From assembly GCA_913054495.1 (NCBI GenBank), contig CAJXIY010000006.1, positions 1 through 64,000 on the forward strand: a stretch of 64,000 bases of DNA. The letters are read 5' to 3'. The stretch is from an uncultured Gammaproteobacteria bacterium. GTDB taxonomy: Bacteria > Pseudomonadota > Gammaproteobacteria > Pseudomonadales > Pseudohongiellaceae. Numbering within the stretch: position 1 is the stretch's first letter; each line of letters starts with the position of its first letter. The translations under genes and the position numbers were made by a program. Positions 44,673 through 52,869 of this stretch are shown piece by piece. A model generated the notes under the pieces. It saw only the letters and a program-made list of their open reading frames with translations, made no database searches and had not been told where the DNA came from.

Positions 44673-45548
44673 ATGAGCGAAAAAAAACAAGACCTGCTAG
44701 AGAAAACCTATGTGGTGACGGGAGCCAACAGCGGTATTGGCTATGAGGCGGCGCATAATTTTGCCAGCCGAGGTGCGACCCTGGGGCTGGTTTGCCGAAA
44801 TGAAGCACGTGGACGCCAGGCGCTGGCAGCAATTCACGGGGAAACCAGGAATGACAAAATAAGCCTGTACCTGGCCGATTTTAATTCCCTGGCCGACGTT
44901 CTCAGAATGTCAGGCGAGCTGCTCGCAGACTTCCCCAAGATTGATGTATTGTGTAACAACGCAGGCGGATCGAATGCAAGCAGAGTGCTTACATCGGAAG
45001 GTTTTGAAGCGACTTTTGTCACTAACCATCTCAGTGGTTTTCTGCTCACCACCCGCTTGATGCCAGCGCTCATAAAAGCGGGGGAGACACACAGGGCGCG
45101 CATCGTGTTTACCAGCTCTCTTGGACACACGAATAGCGCTATCGATTTCGGCGATCTCAATTTGGCGCAGGGCTATAGCACGCTCAAAGCCTATGGCAGG
45201 TCCAAGCTGATGAATTTGTTAACTGCGCGGGAACTGCAGCGCCGCTACGGTGATAAGAATATTGTGGCCAGTTCGTTTCATCCGGGCATGGTGCGCACGG
45301 CGATATGGAGTAAGGGTGGCATCCTGGCGAAATTGGTCGGCATAGTCATGTATCCTTTCATGGTGAATATCGAAAAAGGCTCAGATACATTTATTTGGTT
45401 GGCAAGTTCCGACGATGAAGCCTGTGTCTGCGCTGACGGGAACTATTTTTTTGAACGCAGGCGAGGAAAGCCAGCAGGGTTTGCCACCGATGAAGCGGCA
45501 AAAAAATTGTGGCTGGTCAGCGAGGAATTGATCGGGCAAACCCTCTAA
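44673..45548 (+). CDS. SDR, retinol-dehydrogenase-like
   Basis: A 291-residue short-chain dehydrogenase of the RDH/WWOX-like group. TGANSGIGYEAAHNFASRGA is the cofactor loop, NNAGGSNASRVLTSEGFEATFVTNHLSGFLLT is the group signature, catalytic Ser is in FTSSLGH, and YGRSKL carries YxxxK. GAGAGAG precedes the start. Substrate unknown. Confidence 0.87.
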   Translation: MSEKKQDLLEKTYVVTGANSGIGYEAAHNFASRGATLGLVCRNEARGRQALAAIHGETRNDKISLYLADFNSLADVLRMSGELLADFPKIDVLCNNAGGSNASRVLTSEGFEATFVTNHLSGFLLTTRLMPALIKAGETHRARIVFTSSLGHTNSAIDFGDLNLAQGYSTLKAYGRSKLMNLLTARELQRRYGDKNIVASSFHPGMVRTAIWSKGGILAKLVGIVMYPFMVNIEKGSDTFIWLASSDDEACVCADGNYFFERRRGKPAGFATDEAAKKLWLVSEELIGQTL

Positions 45549-45606
45549 TTCTGGTCAGGCTGTCAACACCGGTGCTAGCGTTCATGAATCTTAAAACTTG
45601 CCTGCA

Positions 45607-45918
45607 TCACCGTCGTCGATTTGAAATCGCTTTCACTTTGTCTGAAACATATAGTTGGGTGCTGCGAATAGCACGCGATCTTAATTGAGACAAAACCGCG
45701 AGGGCGGGATCGGCTCGATAGCTATTATACTTGTCTAAATCTGAGAACTGTATGTAGTGCACCTCTATACCGTCCGAGTCGGAGGAGAATGAAGTATCGG
45801 GTTCAAATGCCGCAACAAGTTTGCCGCCATGTGACCTTATAATTTGAATAGCTTGTGTCTCAAATTTGTTGAATTCCTCTCTGTTCTTCACTTCCAATAT
45901 TGCAATAATGTTAATCAC
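45607..45918 (-). CDS. DUF1330/ABM-like dimeric alpha-beta protein
   Basis: About 103 residues of ferredoxin-like alpha-beta fold (INIIAILEVKNREEFNKFETQAIQIIRSHGG, then VHYIQFSDLDKYNSYRADP), like DUF1330 and antibiotic-biosynthesis monooxygenases. GTG 45918 overlaps the stop of the upstream gene (GTGA) and has AGGA upstream, so translation is coupled. An ATG at 45957 would add 13 residues. Confidence 0.65.
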   Translation of the reverse strand: MINIIAILEVKNREEFNKFETQAIQIIRSHGGKLVAAFEPDTSFSSDSDGIEVHYIQFSDLDKYNSYRADPALAVLSQLRSRAIRSTQLYVSDKVKAISNRRR

Positions 45919-46322
45919 TGGCTTCCTAGCCTGCCCTTTACGTCCAAGTAGGCCCATTCAATTAGCTCACTAAGAGCGCGAGAATCTATATCGATTCCAG
46001 GTCTCACCTTGACATGGCGCATTCTCTTTCCGGTACCTTCAAGAAGACTATGCGGATCTTGAAGAAATGCGCCGGTAAAAAATCCTACGTTCATATGAGA
46101 ATTAAACACATTGACATATCCGAAAGCGGCGTCATTTACACAAGCGGTTGGGCAACCATCATGCATGATTTCGTTGACGTCATCACCACATTGTCGAAAT
46201 ATTGCAAACCATTGTCGCGCGATTGAAAATAGTTCATTGGGTTCATTAGAAAGCCATGCATCAATCTGAGGCAGATGATGGGCTGCTTCGGTGAATATAA
46301 ATAGCTGATTTATGTTATTCAT
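45915..46322 (-). CDS. DUF1801 (YdhG-like) protein
   Basis: A 135-residue protein with the DUF1801 core FNSHMNVGFFTGAFLQDPHSLLEGTGKRMRHVKVRPG. ATG 46322 has GGAG five bases upstream and overlaps the stop of the decayed MBL gene, so the three genes 45607-46772 were once one translational unit. The function of the family is unknown. Confidence 0.75.
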   Translation of the reverse strand: MNNINQLFIFTEAAHHLPQIDAWLSNEPNELFSIARQWFAIFRQCGDDVNEIMHDGCPTACVNDAAFGYVNVFNSHMNVGFFTGAFLQDPHSLLEGTGKRMRHVKVRPGIDIDSRALSELIEWAYLDVKGRLGSQ

Positions 46323-46772
46323 CTGCACTCCATAGAACAACATCTGGATTCAATTCACGATGAGTTTGCAGACTTTCGATCATTGATTCCGAGCTACCAC
46401 CTGCGTTTGAAATGATCAAAGTGTGCCATTGCCCATTTGGCTGGAGTAACGTGTCAGCTGAAAAAAAGTGCGATCAAATGGAGAGTTGTACAAAAACGAA
46501 ATGCTGCCATTGGTGTGTCCTGGCGTACAAATTATGTCGATGTTAGAAAAGTGCCTGATGTTCTCGGAGAAGGTGACATCTACTTCGCATGACTGTGAAA
46601 TCTCGTTTCTTTCTTTTTCGTGGCAACATAACTCTGAATTAAATTGTTGTTTGATGATTTCTACGGAAGCATACTGGAGATTGGCTATCTGGCCGCAAAA
46701 ACTGCCACACTGGATAAGTTCGCAATGTAGAAGGAAGAAACTCTCTACTGGAATAGAGGCGATTCCAACAGT
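46315..46772 (-). pseudogene. Decayed metallo-beta-lactamase-fold gene
   Basis: On the minus strand a start-less frame encodes IPVESFFLLHCELIQCGSF, then SCEVDVTFSENIRHFSNIDI and CTPGHTNGSISFLYNSPFD, clearly MBL-fold. The metal motif HxHxDH has become HCELIQ. Past a T7 run the frame shifts and continues SADTLLQPNGQW and ISNAGGSSESMIESLQTHR to a TAA overlapping the DUF1801 start. The 5' part is missing beyond an in-frame TAA at 46773-46775. The gene is therefore a non-functional remnant. Confidence 0.65.
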
Positions 46773-46783
46773 TTAGAAGTTTT

Positions 46784-46847
46784 GGAGCCAGGCCTCTGAT
46801 AGCACATCATGTCTGTAGTCAACCTGTGCAACCTCAGACCTGGCTCC
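46784..46847. repeat. REP-like inverted repeat
   Basis: GGAGCCAGG (46784-46792) and CCTGGCTCC (46839-46847) are perfect complements, with partly matching CTCTGA and TCAGA inside. It lies between the decayed MBL gene and the PQQ dehydrogenase 3' end and resembles the REP-type sequences scattered in gammaproteobacteria. Confidence 0.5.
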
Positions 46848-46864
46848 GTCATTCTTCAACCGTC

Positions 46865-46892
46865 TTGATTAACCTTAGTTGATTAACCTTAG
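46865..46892. repeat. 14-base tandem duplication at a stop codon
   Basis: TTGATTAACCTTAG occurs twice in direct, gapless repeat; the second copy contains the stop codon (TTA on this strand) of the PQQ dehydrogenase gene. The repeat provides a second TAA in the leftward direction. Confidence 0.8.
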
Positions 46893-48535
46893 TCCCTTAA
46901 TCCAAAAGTGTAGACCACATTACCCGATGCCATGGACACAAACTGCTGGCCATTAACCGCGTAAGTAATCGGTGCGGCATGGACGCGCCTGCCCAGGGAG
47001 ATATGCCAGAGTTCTTCGCCGGTGGCCGCATCCAAGGCGAAGAAGTAGCCATCGGCACTGCCGGTAAATACCAGACCACCTGCGGTGGTGGTGATACCTG
47101 CAGAAGAGCGCGGCATGATCGGGAACTCCCATTCGATTTCCGCCGTGACCGGGTTGATGGCGCGGATAGAACTGTGGAAAGCATCCATGGGCTGTTTGTA
47201 ACTACCGCCACCACCGGTGAAACGCTCGCCAACTTCATATTCTTCATCACGCTTGAAGAATTCCTGTTCGCCATCGAAGGAGGTGACGTAGAAAAGTCCG
47301 GTCTGCTGACTATAGCCCGGTGAATACCAGTTGGTCCCCCCGGTGATAGGTGGCGATACCATAATGCCCTCGTAGGTGGGCTCCATGCCAGGCACTCGAA
47401 TCGGTCTGCCGTTGACGTCAAGACCCTGAGCCCAGGTCTGGGTGGCGAAGGGCTTGCCAATCAAGAAGCGTCCGTTGGTACGATCGATGGTATAGAAAAA
47501 GGCGTTGCGGTTGGCCCACATCATGACTTTTCGAGTGCGGCCCTCGAACTCGATGTCGGCGAGAATCGGCACCTGGATCGCGTCGTAGTCGTGCACATCG
47601 TGGGGCGTAAACTGGAAATGCCACACCAGTTCCCCGGTGTCGCCGTTCAGCGCCATGGCCGCGTCCGAATACAGGTTGTCGCCGAGACGGGCGTCTCCGT
47701 TCCAGTCTGGGCCGGGATTACCAGTGCCCCAGTAAACCAGGTTTTCATCTGGGTCATAGGCGCCGGTAATCCAGGTGGCGGAACCACCGGTTTTCCAGGA
47801 GTCACCGGACCAGGTGTCATTACCAGGCTCACCTTCTCCGGGAATCGTGTAGGTGCGCCATTCGAGTTCCCCGGTCTCGGCATTATAGGCATCGATGAAG
47901 CCACGGATGCCGAATTCGCCACCGGCGATGCCGGTAACGACCTTGTCTTTGACGATGAGGGGAGCTGCGGTCTTGCTATAGCCTTCCTCGTAGTTTGCAA
48001 CTGTTACATCCCATAACACGTTGCCGGTGCGGGCATCGATAGCCACCAGGTGTGCATCCAGGGTACTCATGTACAGGGTTTCACCGAGGATAGCCACGCC
48101 TCGATTATTACGACCGCAACAGATACGCAGGTCATCGGGCAGCTCATGATCATAACGCCAGTACTGGCGGCCGGTTGCTGCGTCAACGGCGACCAGGTTG
48201 CTAGGCGCCTCGGTGATAAACATGATGCCGTCGACAACCAGGGGCACAGTTTCGGCGCGATCGATGACTGGAATCTGGTAGGCCCATTTCAATTCCATTG
48301 TCGCCACATTTGAGGTATTGATCTGGTCCAGCTTGCTGTAGCGCTGGCTGTCCAGAGTGCCGGAATACATCAACCAGTTTTCCGGTTCGTCGCCGGCATT
48401 GAGAAGCCTCTCCCAGGTAATGGGAGTGAAGGCCGGAGTGATTACAGTCTCGAACGGGTCTTCCTGGGCAAATATTGGCATCGATAGGCATAGTGCAATC
48501 AATAGTGTCATCAACAGGCTTGCAATCTTATTCAT
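46889..48535 (-). CDS. PQQ-dependent alcohol dehydrogenase (quinoprotein)
   Basis: An exported 548-residue quinoprotein of the methanol/ethanol dehydrogenase family, an eight-bladed propeller that oxidises alcohols in the periplasm and passes electrons to cytochrome c. The signal peptide ends PIFAQ; the vicinal cysteines that stack on PQQ are in RICCGRNNRG; TGELVWHFQFTPHDVHDYDA holds the catalytic Asp; WANRNAFFYTIDRTNG and GGLVFTGSADGYFFALDAATGEELW are propeller blades. The catalytic segment has DYD rather than DYA, as in lanthanide-type enzymes. The cytochrome c gene ends two bases before its ATG. Confidence 0.92.
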   Translation of the reverse strand: MNKIASLLMTLLIALCLSMPIFAQEDPFETVITPAFTPITWERLLNAGDEPENWLMYSGTLDSQRYSKLDQINTSNVATMELKWAYQIPVIDRAETVPLVVDGIMFITEAPSNLVAVDAATGRQYWRYDHELPDDLRICCGRNNRGVAILGETLYMSTLDAHLVAIDARTGNVLWDVTVANYEEGYSKTAAPLIVKDKVVTGIAGGEFGIRGFIDAYNAETGELEWRTYTIPGEGEPGNDTWSGDSWKTGGSATWITGAYDPDENLVYWGTGNPGPDWNGDARLGDNLYSDAAMALNGDTGELVWHFQFTPHDVHDYDAIQVPILADIEFEGRTRKVMMWANRNAFFYTIDRTNGRFLIGKPFATQTWAQGLDVNGRPIRVPGMEPTYEGIMVSPPITGGTNWYSPGYSQQTGLFYVTSFDGEQEFFKRDEEYEVGERFTGGGGSYKQPMDAFHSSIRAINPVTAEIEWEFPIMPRSSAGITTTAGGLVFTGSADGYFFALDAATGEELWHISLGRRVHAAPITYAVNGQQFVSMASGNVVYTFGLRD

Positions 48536-48537
48536 GC

Positions 48538-49347
48538 TTAGATCTCCTTTCTCAACGAGAACATATAGGCGACAAGGTCGTCCAGGTCGCTCTCGGTCAA
48601 TGTCTGTGCATAGCTTGGCATGGTCGATTCCTCGACCCGTTCGGCGGATTCGATCCGGGTCTTGGGGTATGACCAGAGATTAAAATCGTTGTCCATGATG
48701 CGCAGGGAAAAGCTGTCTTCATTCATGCGCAGACCTTCCCTGTAGCTGCCGTCGGTGCCGGTTATCTTCATGGTCCACCAGCGCGGCGCTACGTCTTCAT
48801 GGGGGGTGATGAGGTCGCTCATCAACTCCTCCGGATCGCGACGCTCGCCGACGCGGCTCAAGTCAGGTCCCAGCCGTCCACCTTGGCCGCTAACCATGTG
48901 ACAACTGTCGCAATCGCCGCGGCCGGTGAACACCATGGCGCCGGACGTTGCCGAGCCGCTCAGATTAACATTGGTTGGATCGATGCTGAGAGCATCCACG
49001 TAAGCGACTAGTTGCCACACCTGCGAGTCGGGCAAATCGGCCGCCACTGGCAGCATGGCCGTGCCGGCAATGCCTTCCCGAAGGATATTAAAGATGCCCA
49101 CATTAGTGCTGGCGCGGGATAGTCTACCGGTGAGGTCCGGTGCCCCAGTCTCGTCGTTGCCCTTGGCATCGAAGCCATGACAGCGGGAACATTGCCGTTC
49201 GAAGTAACGTTGGCCCTGGCCGATGTCGTAGCCGGTGTTGTAGAGATTGCCTGCATCTTCCGCCATAGCGGGCAGGCCAGAGAGGAAAATACTGATTGCC
49301 CCCGATGCCAGCAACCATTTCCACCAAAACCTTGAGTTAAAGCCCAT
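48538..49347 (-). CDS. Exported diheme cytochrome c, partner of PQQ dehydrogenase
   Basis: A 269-residue periplasmic cytochrome with a signal peptide ending PAMA and two heme c sites, CSRCH at 53-57 and CDSCH near 150. ATG 49347, six bases after AGGAG, is preferred over a GTG two codons upstream. It is immediately upstream of the quinoprotein gene on the same strand and should carry its electrons toward the terminal oxidase. Confidence 0.88.
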   Translation of the reverse strand: MGFNSRFWWKWLLASGAISIFLSGLPAMAEDAGNLYNTGYDIGQGQRYFERQCSRCHGFDAKGNDETGAPDLTGRLSRASTNVGIFNILREGIAGTAMLPVAADLPDSQVWQLVAYVDALSIDPTNVNLSGSATSGAMVFTGRGDCDSCHMVSGQGGRLGPDLSRVGERRDPEELMSDLITPHEDVAPRWWTMKITGTDGSYREGLRMNEDSFSLRIMDNDFNLWSYPKTRIESAERVEESTMPSYAQTLTESDLDDLVAYMFSLRKEI

Positions 49348-49465
49348 GCTCACTCCTTTGTATTTGTTGTGTTGGTGAGGGAAGCTAGTGTAACACCCGC
49401 ATGAATCGTTGCAATTAGCGTGTGGCAGCCGGTCCGGTGGTCACCGGGCTTGGGTCGCCAGCGTT

Positions 49466-50095
49466 CTAGCTGTCGGTCGCCGCCATGCTCATCATCAAGA
49501 ATCCGGTGAAGGCGGCGCTGTTAGGTGACAGGCTCGGGTCCACCTTGGTTTTCATCTCGTTGAGGATGTCCCGGTACTCCGCATAGAATGCCCATGAAGG
49601 TTGGGGTCGGTACTGCAATGATTTCAATTCAAAGTGTGCGATGACCCCTTTGGTGGTGGTGGGTTTAACGAAAATCTCCCGCTGTGGGCGAAAGTAGACC
49701 GGTATGATACTGATCAAGGACCACTTGGCCAGCTTGTACATCAATAGCAGGTCGAGTATTTTTTCAAAGCCCCCGCGCTCGTCACCGTGTAATTGCGCCT
49801 TCAGGCCTGCGACCAGCTGGTTCTTTTCTTTCGGCGTAAGAGAATTGGCAAAATCCCTGAATCTAGGTTTTTCGAACACCGAAATCATGGAAGAACGGCC
49901 AATGATTTTTATCATATTGTCGATGATGTCGAGGGTATCTCTGAAATTCTTGTTGACGAAACATGTCTGGGTAAAGGTGATCATCTGGTCCACCTTGTGC
50001 TTCTTGACAATGGCCTGAATCTCGGGATCGGAAAAACCGCCAGGATATCGATTCAGGAACCATCGCTCGGCTTGCCGTAATCTTTCTGAATTCAC
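49466..50095 (-). CDS. Uncharacterised protein
   Basis: A 209-residue, mostly alpha-helical soluble protein (basic start RLRQAERWFLNRYPGGFSDPEI; later GFEKILDLLLMYKLAKWSLISI and RPQREIFVKPTTTKGVIAHFELK). The GTG start has AGG six bases upstream. No signal peptide, membrane helix or motif I recognise. It lies next to small RNA-binding and DUF1415 genes on the same strand. Confidence 0.65.
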   Translation of the reverse strand: MNSERLRQAERWFLNRYPGGFSDPEIQAIVKKHKVDQMITFTQTCFVNKNFRDTLDIIDNMIKIIGRSSMISVFEKPRFRDFANSLTPKEKNQLVAGLKAQLHGDERGGFEKILDLLLMYKLAKWSLISIIPVYFRPQREIFVKPTTTKGVIAHFELKSLQYRPQPSWAFYAEYRDILNEMKTKVDPSLSPNSAAFTGFLMMSMAATDS

Positions 50096-50168
50096 TGTTT
50101 ACCTGTGCGTAGTGGGATTGGGGAGAGATGGAGCGAGATGATCCTGATCCAAGTCTGCGGCGCAATGG

Positions 50169-50417
50169 CTATTCAACATGGGTCGCCGCTCTCTTCACCC
50201 GGATTGTTTTACCGTCCATGGCCCTGCCGTTCAAATTTTTCATAGCAGCCTTGGCCTCTCCGGTCTTGGGCATCTCGACGAAGGCGAATCCCTTGGAGCC
50301 ACCGCTTTTCTTATCTAAAACCAAATTACAAAACTGCACGGTGCCATGGGCGGCAAACAGAGCCTGTAGTTCGGCTTCGGTAGTTGATCGAGCAAGATTG
50401 CGGATGAGTAGTTTCAT
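50169..50417 (-). CDS. RRM-domain RNA-binding protein
   Basis: An 82-residue single RNA-recognition-motif protein: RNP2 is KLLIRNL at the N-terminus, RNP1 is KGFAFVEM near residue 43, and the end KRAATHVE is basic. Such small RRMs in bacteria bind single-stranded RNA and are often cold-induced. Its ATG overlaps the TAA of the DUF1415 gene (TAATG), so they are coupled. Confidence 0.88.
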   Translation of the reverse strand: MKLLIRNLARSTTEAELQALFAAHGTVQFCNLVLDKKSGGSKGFAFVEMPKTGEAKAAMKNLNGRAMDGKTIRVKRAATHVE

Positions 50418-51007
50418 TATTGTTTCTTTGTCAGCTTTTCTGCCGCCGACGATTCCAGCAGGCACGCCCGCCTGATTTTTAGCAGTTTGGTCTCGCCCAG
50501 CCTTCGCATCAGTTCAATATTGCGGCGGGGTATTTGTTCGACATCGGGATATCTGGCGATGGCTCTTTCCAGGCTCTCCTCCCGCAGCAAATGTAACATA
50601 GGGTAGGGCGATCGGTTCGTGTAATTCTCTGCGGCGGCGGGATCGCTGCCTTCAAACCGATAGTCTGGATGAAAGCTGGCGATCTGGTAGATGCCTTCCA
50701 ATGCCATTTGTTTTATTAATGCCTCGGCGTAACTAAGGAATTGATTGTACGCATCAAATTCCCGCAGAACTCCGGGATGAATCAGCAGGGTTGTTTCGAT
50801 GCGCCGATTACTATTGAGTAATTCGAGTTCCGCCTGTAATGCAGCCAGGAGCAGGTCTTCAGAATTCGCAGCCGATACGGTGAAGCGGACACGATTCCCG
50901 GTCAGTTCTGTTTTTGCGAACGGACACAGGTTCATGCCGACGACGAAGCGGTCTACCCAATTCCGGACGACCGCCACTATCTTGCTTGCATCGAAGGTGC
51001 TATCCAT
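50417..51007 (-). CDS. DUF1415 family protein
   Basis: A 196-residue protein with the DUF1415 start VVRNWVDRFVVGMNLCPFAKTELTGNRVRFTV and later FLSYAEALIKQMALEGIYQIASFHPDYRFEG and SPYPMLHLLREESLERAI. The function is not established. ATG 51007 (MDSTFDASK) is preferred to an earlier start at 51061 that adds a poorly conserved stretch. It overlaps the RRM gene by one base. Confidence 0.82.
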   Translation of the reverse strand: MDSTFDASKIVAVVRNWVDRFVVGMNLCPFAKTELTGNRVRFTVSAANSEDLLLAALQAELELLNSNRRIETTLLIHPGVLREFDAYNQFLSYAEALIKQMALEGIYQIASFHPDYRFEGSDPAAAENYTNRSPYPMLHLLREESLERAIARYPDVEQIPRRNIELMRRLGETKLLKIRRACLLESSAAEKLTKKQ

Positions 51008-51267
51008 CTGCGGGCAGATGTTACGGCATTCTCCGGCCGATGACAGCACTGGGGTTAACACATTGGCGTTGGCCAGCTATCAGGATCTCAGCTTCAAGCC
51101 GGATTCAGGGAGATCGGAATGTCCAGGCTAAGGTCCGGCCAGAAGCACGATGCGCAGTGCCGGCAGCATACATCGGCTTCACCAACGCCGCGAGTCAATT
51201 TTCTGGATCAAACGCACCCCCAGTGGCAGGATTTGCCACTGTCATGTTTTGCTCCTGGCCCCGAAGA

Positions 51268-51711
51268 CTACTCTTCTTTCGTGAGCACCGCGCAATACGC
51301 AGTCGCTGATTCTTCAGTCACATTCGTGTAGCAGTACTCGAAAACAGTCGGACTCTCGAACCATATCAAACCGTTGCCACCGGTACTGGTAACAAACATC
51401 GCTTCGAGACCGGTGGAACGAATCGTGCCCCACACACTAATACCGGCAGAGCTGCCAGACGTATCCGAGCTCTGAGACCTGCCGATGAATGTTTCCCCAT
51501 CTTGATAATCAACAGAGAAGACCAGCTCTGATTCAGAAATTACCGCACCGCCGCTAGATACTTGACCTGATGTGCCGGAAGTCACCACACGGATATCGCC
51601 GATCCAACGGCCCTCCATGTTCGGGTACTCTGCAGAGATCGCAGATTGAGTAAAGAGAAGCAGTACTGCTGCACTTATGCGACTTAAGCTCGTAGCCTTA
51701 TTCGCCTCCAA
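51268..51711 (-). CDS. Uncharacterised exported protein
   Basis: A 147-residue protein with a signal peptide (SRISAAVLLLFTQSAISAEYP) and a serine/glycine-rich beta-type body (SGTSGQVSSGGAVISESELVF, WFESPTVFEYCYTN). A TTG start at 51711 is required to include the signal peptide. No family recognised. Two cysteines near the end could form a disulfide. Confidence 0.6.
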   Translation of the reverse strand: MEANKATSLSRISAAVLLLFTQSAISAEYPNMEGRWIGDIRVVTSGTSGQVSSGGAVISESELVFSVDYQDGETFIGRSQSSDTSGSSAGISVWGTIRSTGLEAMFVTSTGGNGLIWFESPTVFEYCYTNVTEESATAYCAVLTKEE

Positions 51712-51797
51712 TCTTTGTCTTTTACCCTACTACTTCTAGTCCTTATTGCAGCCTTAATCAAGGGAAATATAGCGGCGCTCTGCCACGCGGTAGCCGG

Positions 51798-52295
51798 TTA
51801 GATGATATGCCCAATCCATCTGCCGGCGAGCATGACCCCGGACCAGGTGAGCAGCGACAGGCTGCCAATTACCTTCAGTTGAGTGGGGGTAGCGACCGTC
51901 GTGTCCCACTGTTGAATTTGCGAGTACACCCGGAAATGGAAATAGGCCATGTTGACACCGGCCAGTAGCAATAAGAACATTTTCCACTGAAACGCGGGAT
52001 TGACGACATGGGAGGCGGCACGCGTAATGAACATGCCCACGCCGGTAATGGTAGCGACTATGAATGCTCCCCAGGACCAGGGTATCAATTCTTTAGACAG
52101 GGTGGTGATGGCGTAGTTGGTGGCAGCCAGTCCGAGCAGGCGCAGGTCCACCATCAAGATTGAGCCGACGACGAAGCTTGCCGCAATGACGTGAATGGAT
52201 TCAAGAAATGGAAACCACGCGGTGCCACCAATCTCCCAGGAGATGGGCCAGTTTTCGATATCGATCCAGAATGGTGCGTGGAGTAATTCCATCAT
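51798..52295 (-). CDS. Membrane protein, probably DUF6644
   Basis: A 165-residue membrane protein with four to five helices. FPFLESIHVIAASFVVGSILMVDLRLLGLA, NPAFQWKMFLLLLAGVN and GVMLAGRWIGHI align with the protein at 25735. The start codon overlaps the end of the next gene to the right by being just past its stop (ATG 52295 or 52292). Pair mate of 52304-52831. Confidence 0.75.
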   Translation of the reverse strand: MMELLHAPFWIDIENWPISWEIGGTAWFPFLESIHVIAASFVVGSILMVDLRLLGLAATNYAITTLSKELIPWSWGAFIVATITGVGMFITRAASHVVNPAFQWKMFLLLLAGVNMAYFHFRVYSQIQQWDTTVATPTQLKVIGSLSLLTWSGVMLAGRWIGHII

Positions 52296-52303
52296 GATAA
52301 TTT

Positions 52304-52831
52304 TTACGCCGGAAAGTAAATGTACTCCATGTAGGCAATCCATCTTCCCGCCATGGCTACCATAATCCACAGCCCCAGGGACAGGAGTGCAATGCCGCGG
52401 GCCGCCCACAGACGTTTCGAGTTTAATTCCCAGTAGTCATGCTGGCGTCTGCTCATTAAATAGAAGAACAGGGTTAACAGAATCGCTGGAATCAGGAAGC
52501 TTAGCTTCCAGCCAAAAACCGGGTTGTTGAAATACCGATTGGGTCTGGCGAACAGGAAGAAGCCGCCGGAGACAAAATTGGAGGCTAGTGCCCACCACAG
52601 CCAGGGCATTAAGCGCGTGGTCATTTCCGAGATCTTCTGGCTGGGGACGGCAAGGCCGAGGATGCGCAGATCCAGTATCACGACGGAGCCCATGACGACG
52701 GCGATGCCGAGTATGTGCACGGTCTGAATGATGGGCGGAAAGCCGGGAATGTTGCGCAGTGCCCACAGCGCGCCGTCTTGCAGAAAACTTCCTGCGATTA
52801 ATCCGCCAATACTGGTAAAAAATTCTGGCAA
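52304..52831 (-). CDS. Membrane protein related to DUF6644
   Basis: A 175-residue membrane protein: IIQTVHILGIAVVMGSVVILDLRILGLA, NPVFGWKLSFLIPAILLTLFF and LGLWIMVAMAGRWIAYMEYIY. It corresponds to the 26268 protein, with the same NPVF...K and (V/A)AGR(W/F)(I/L)AY landmarks. The order of the two genes of this module is as in the 25.7-26.8 kb copy, indicating duplication of a two-gene unit. Confidence 0.75.
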   Translation of the reverse strand: MPEFFTSIGGLIAGSFLQDGALWALRNIPGFPPIIQTVHILGIAVVMGSVVILDLRILGLAVPSQKISEMTTRLMPWLWWALASNFVSGGFFLFARPNRYFNNPVFGWKLSFLIPAILLTLFFYLMSRRQHDYWELNSKRLWAARGIALLSLGLWIMVAMAGRWIAYMEYIYFPA

Positions 52832-52869
52832 AATTCAGCCTATTTTTCTTATCGCTACTAGTCTATCGG

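Noticed and set aside
46468-46776. Rightward 102-codon frame in the gap before the quinoprotein
   Set aside because: It is the antisense shadow of the decayed MBL gene, whose motifs appear on the minus strand.
47591-48016. Long frame antisense to the PQQ dehydrogenase
   Set aside because: Open only because of the GC-rich codon pattern of the real gene; no family match.
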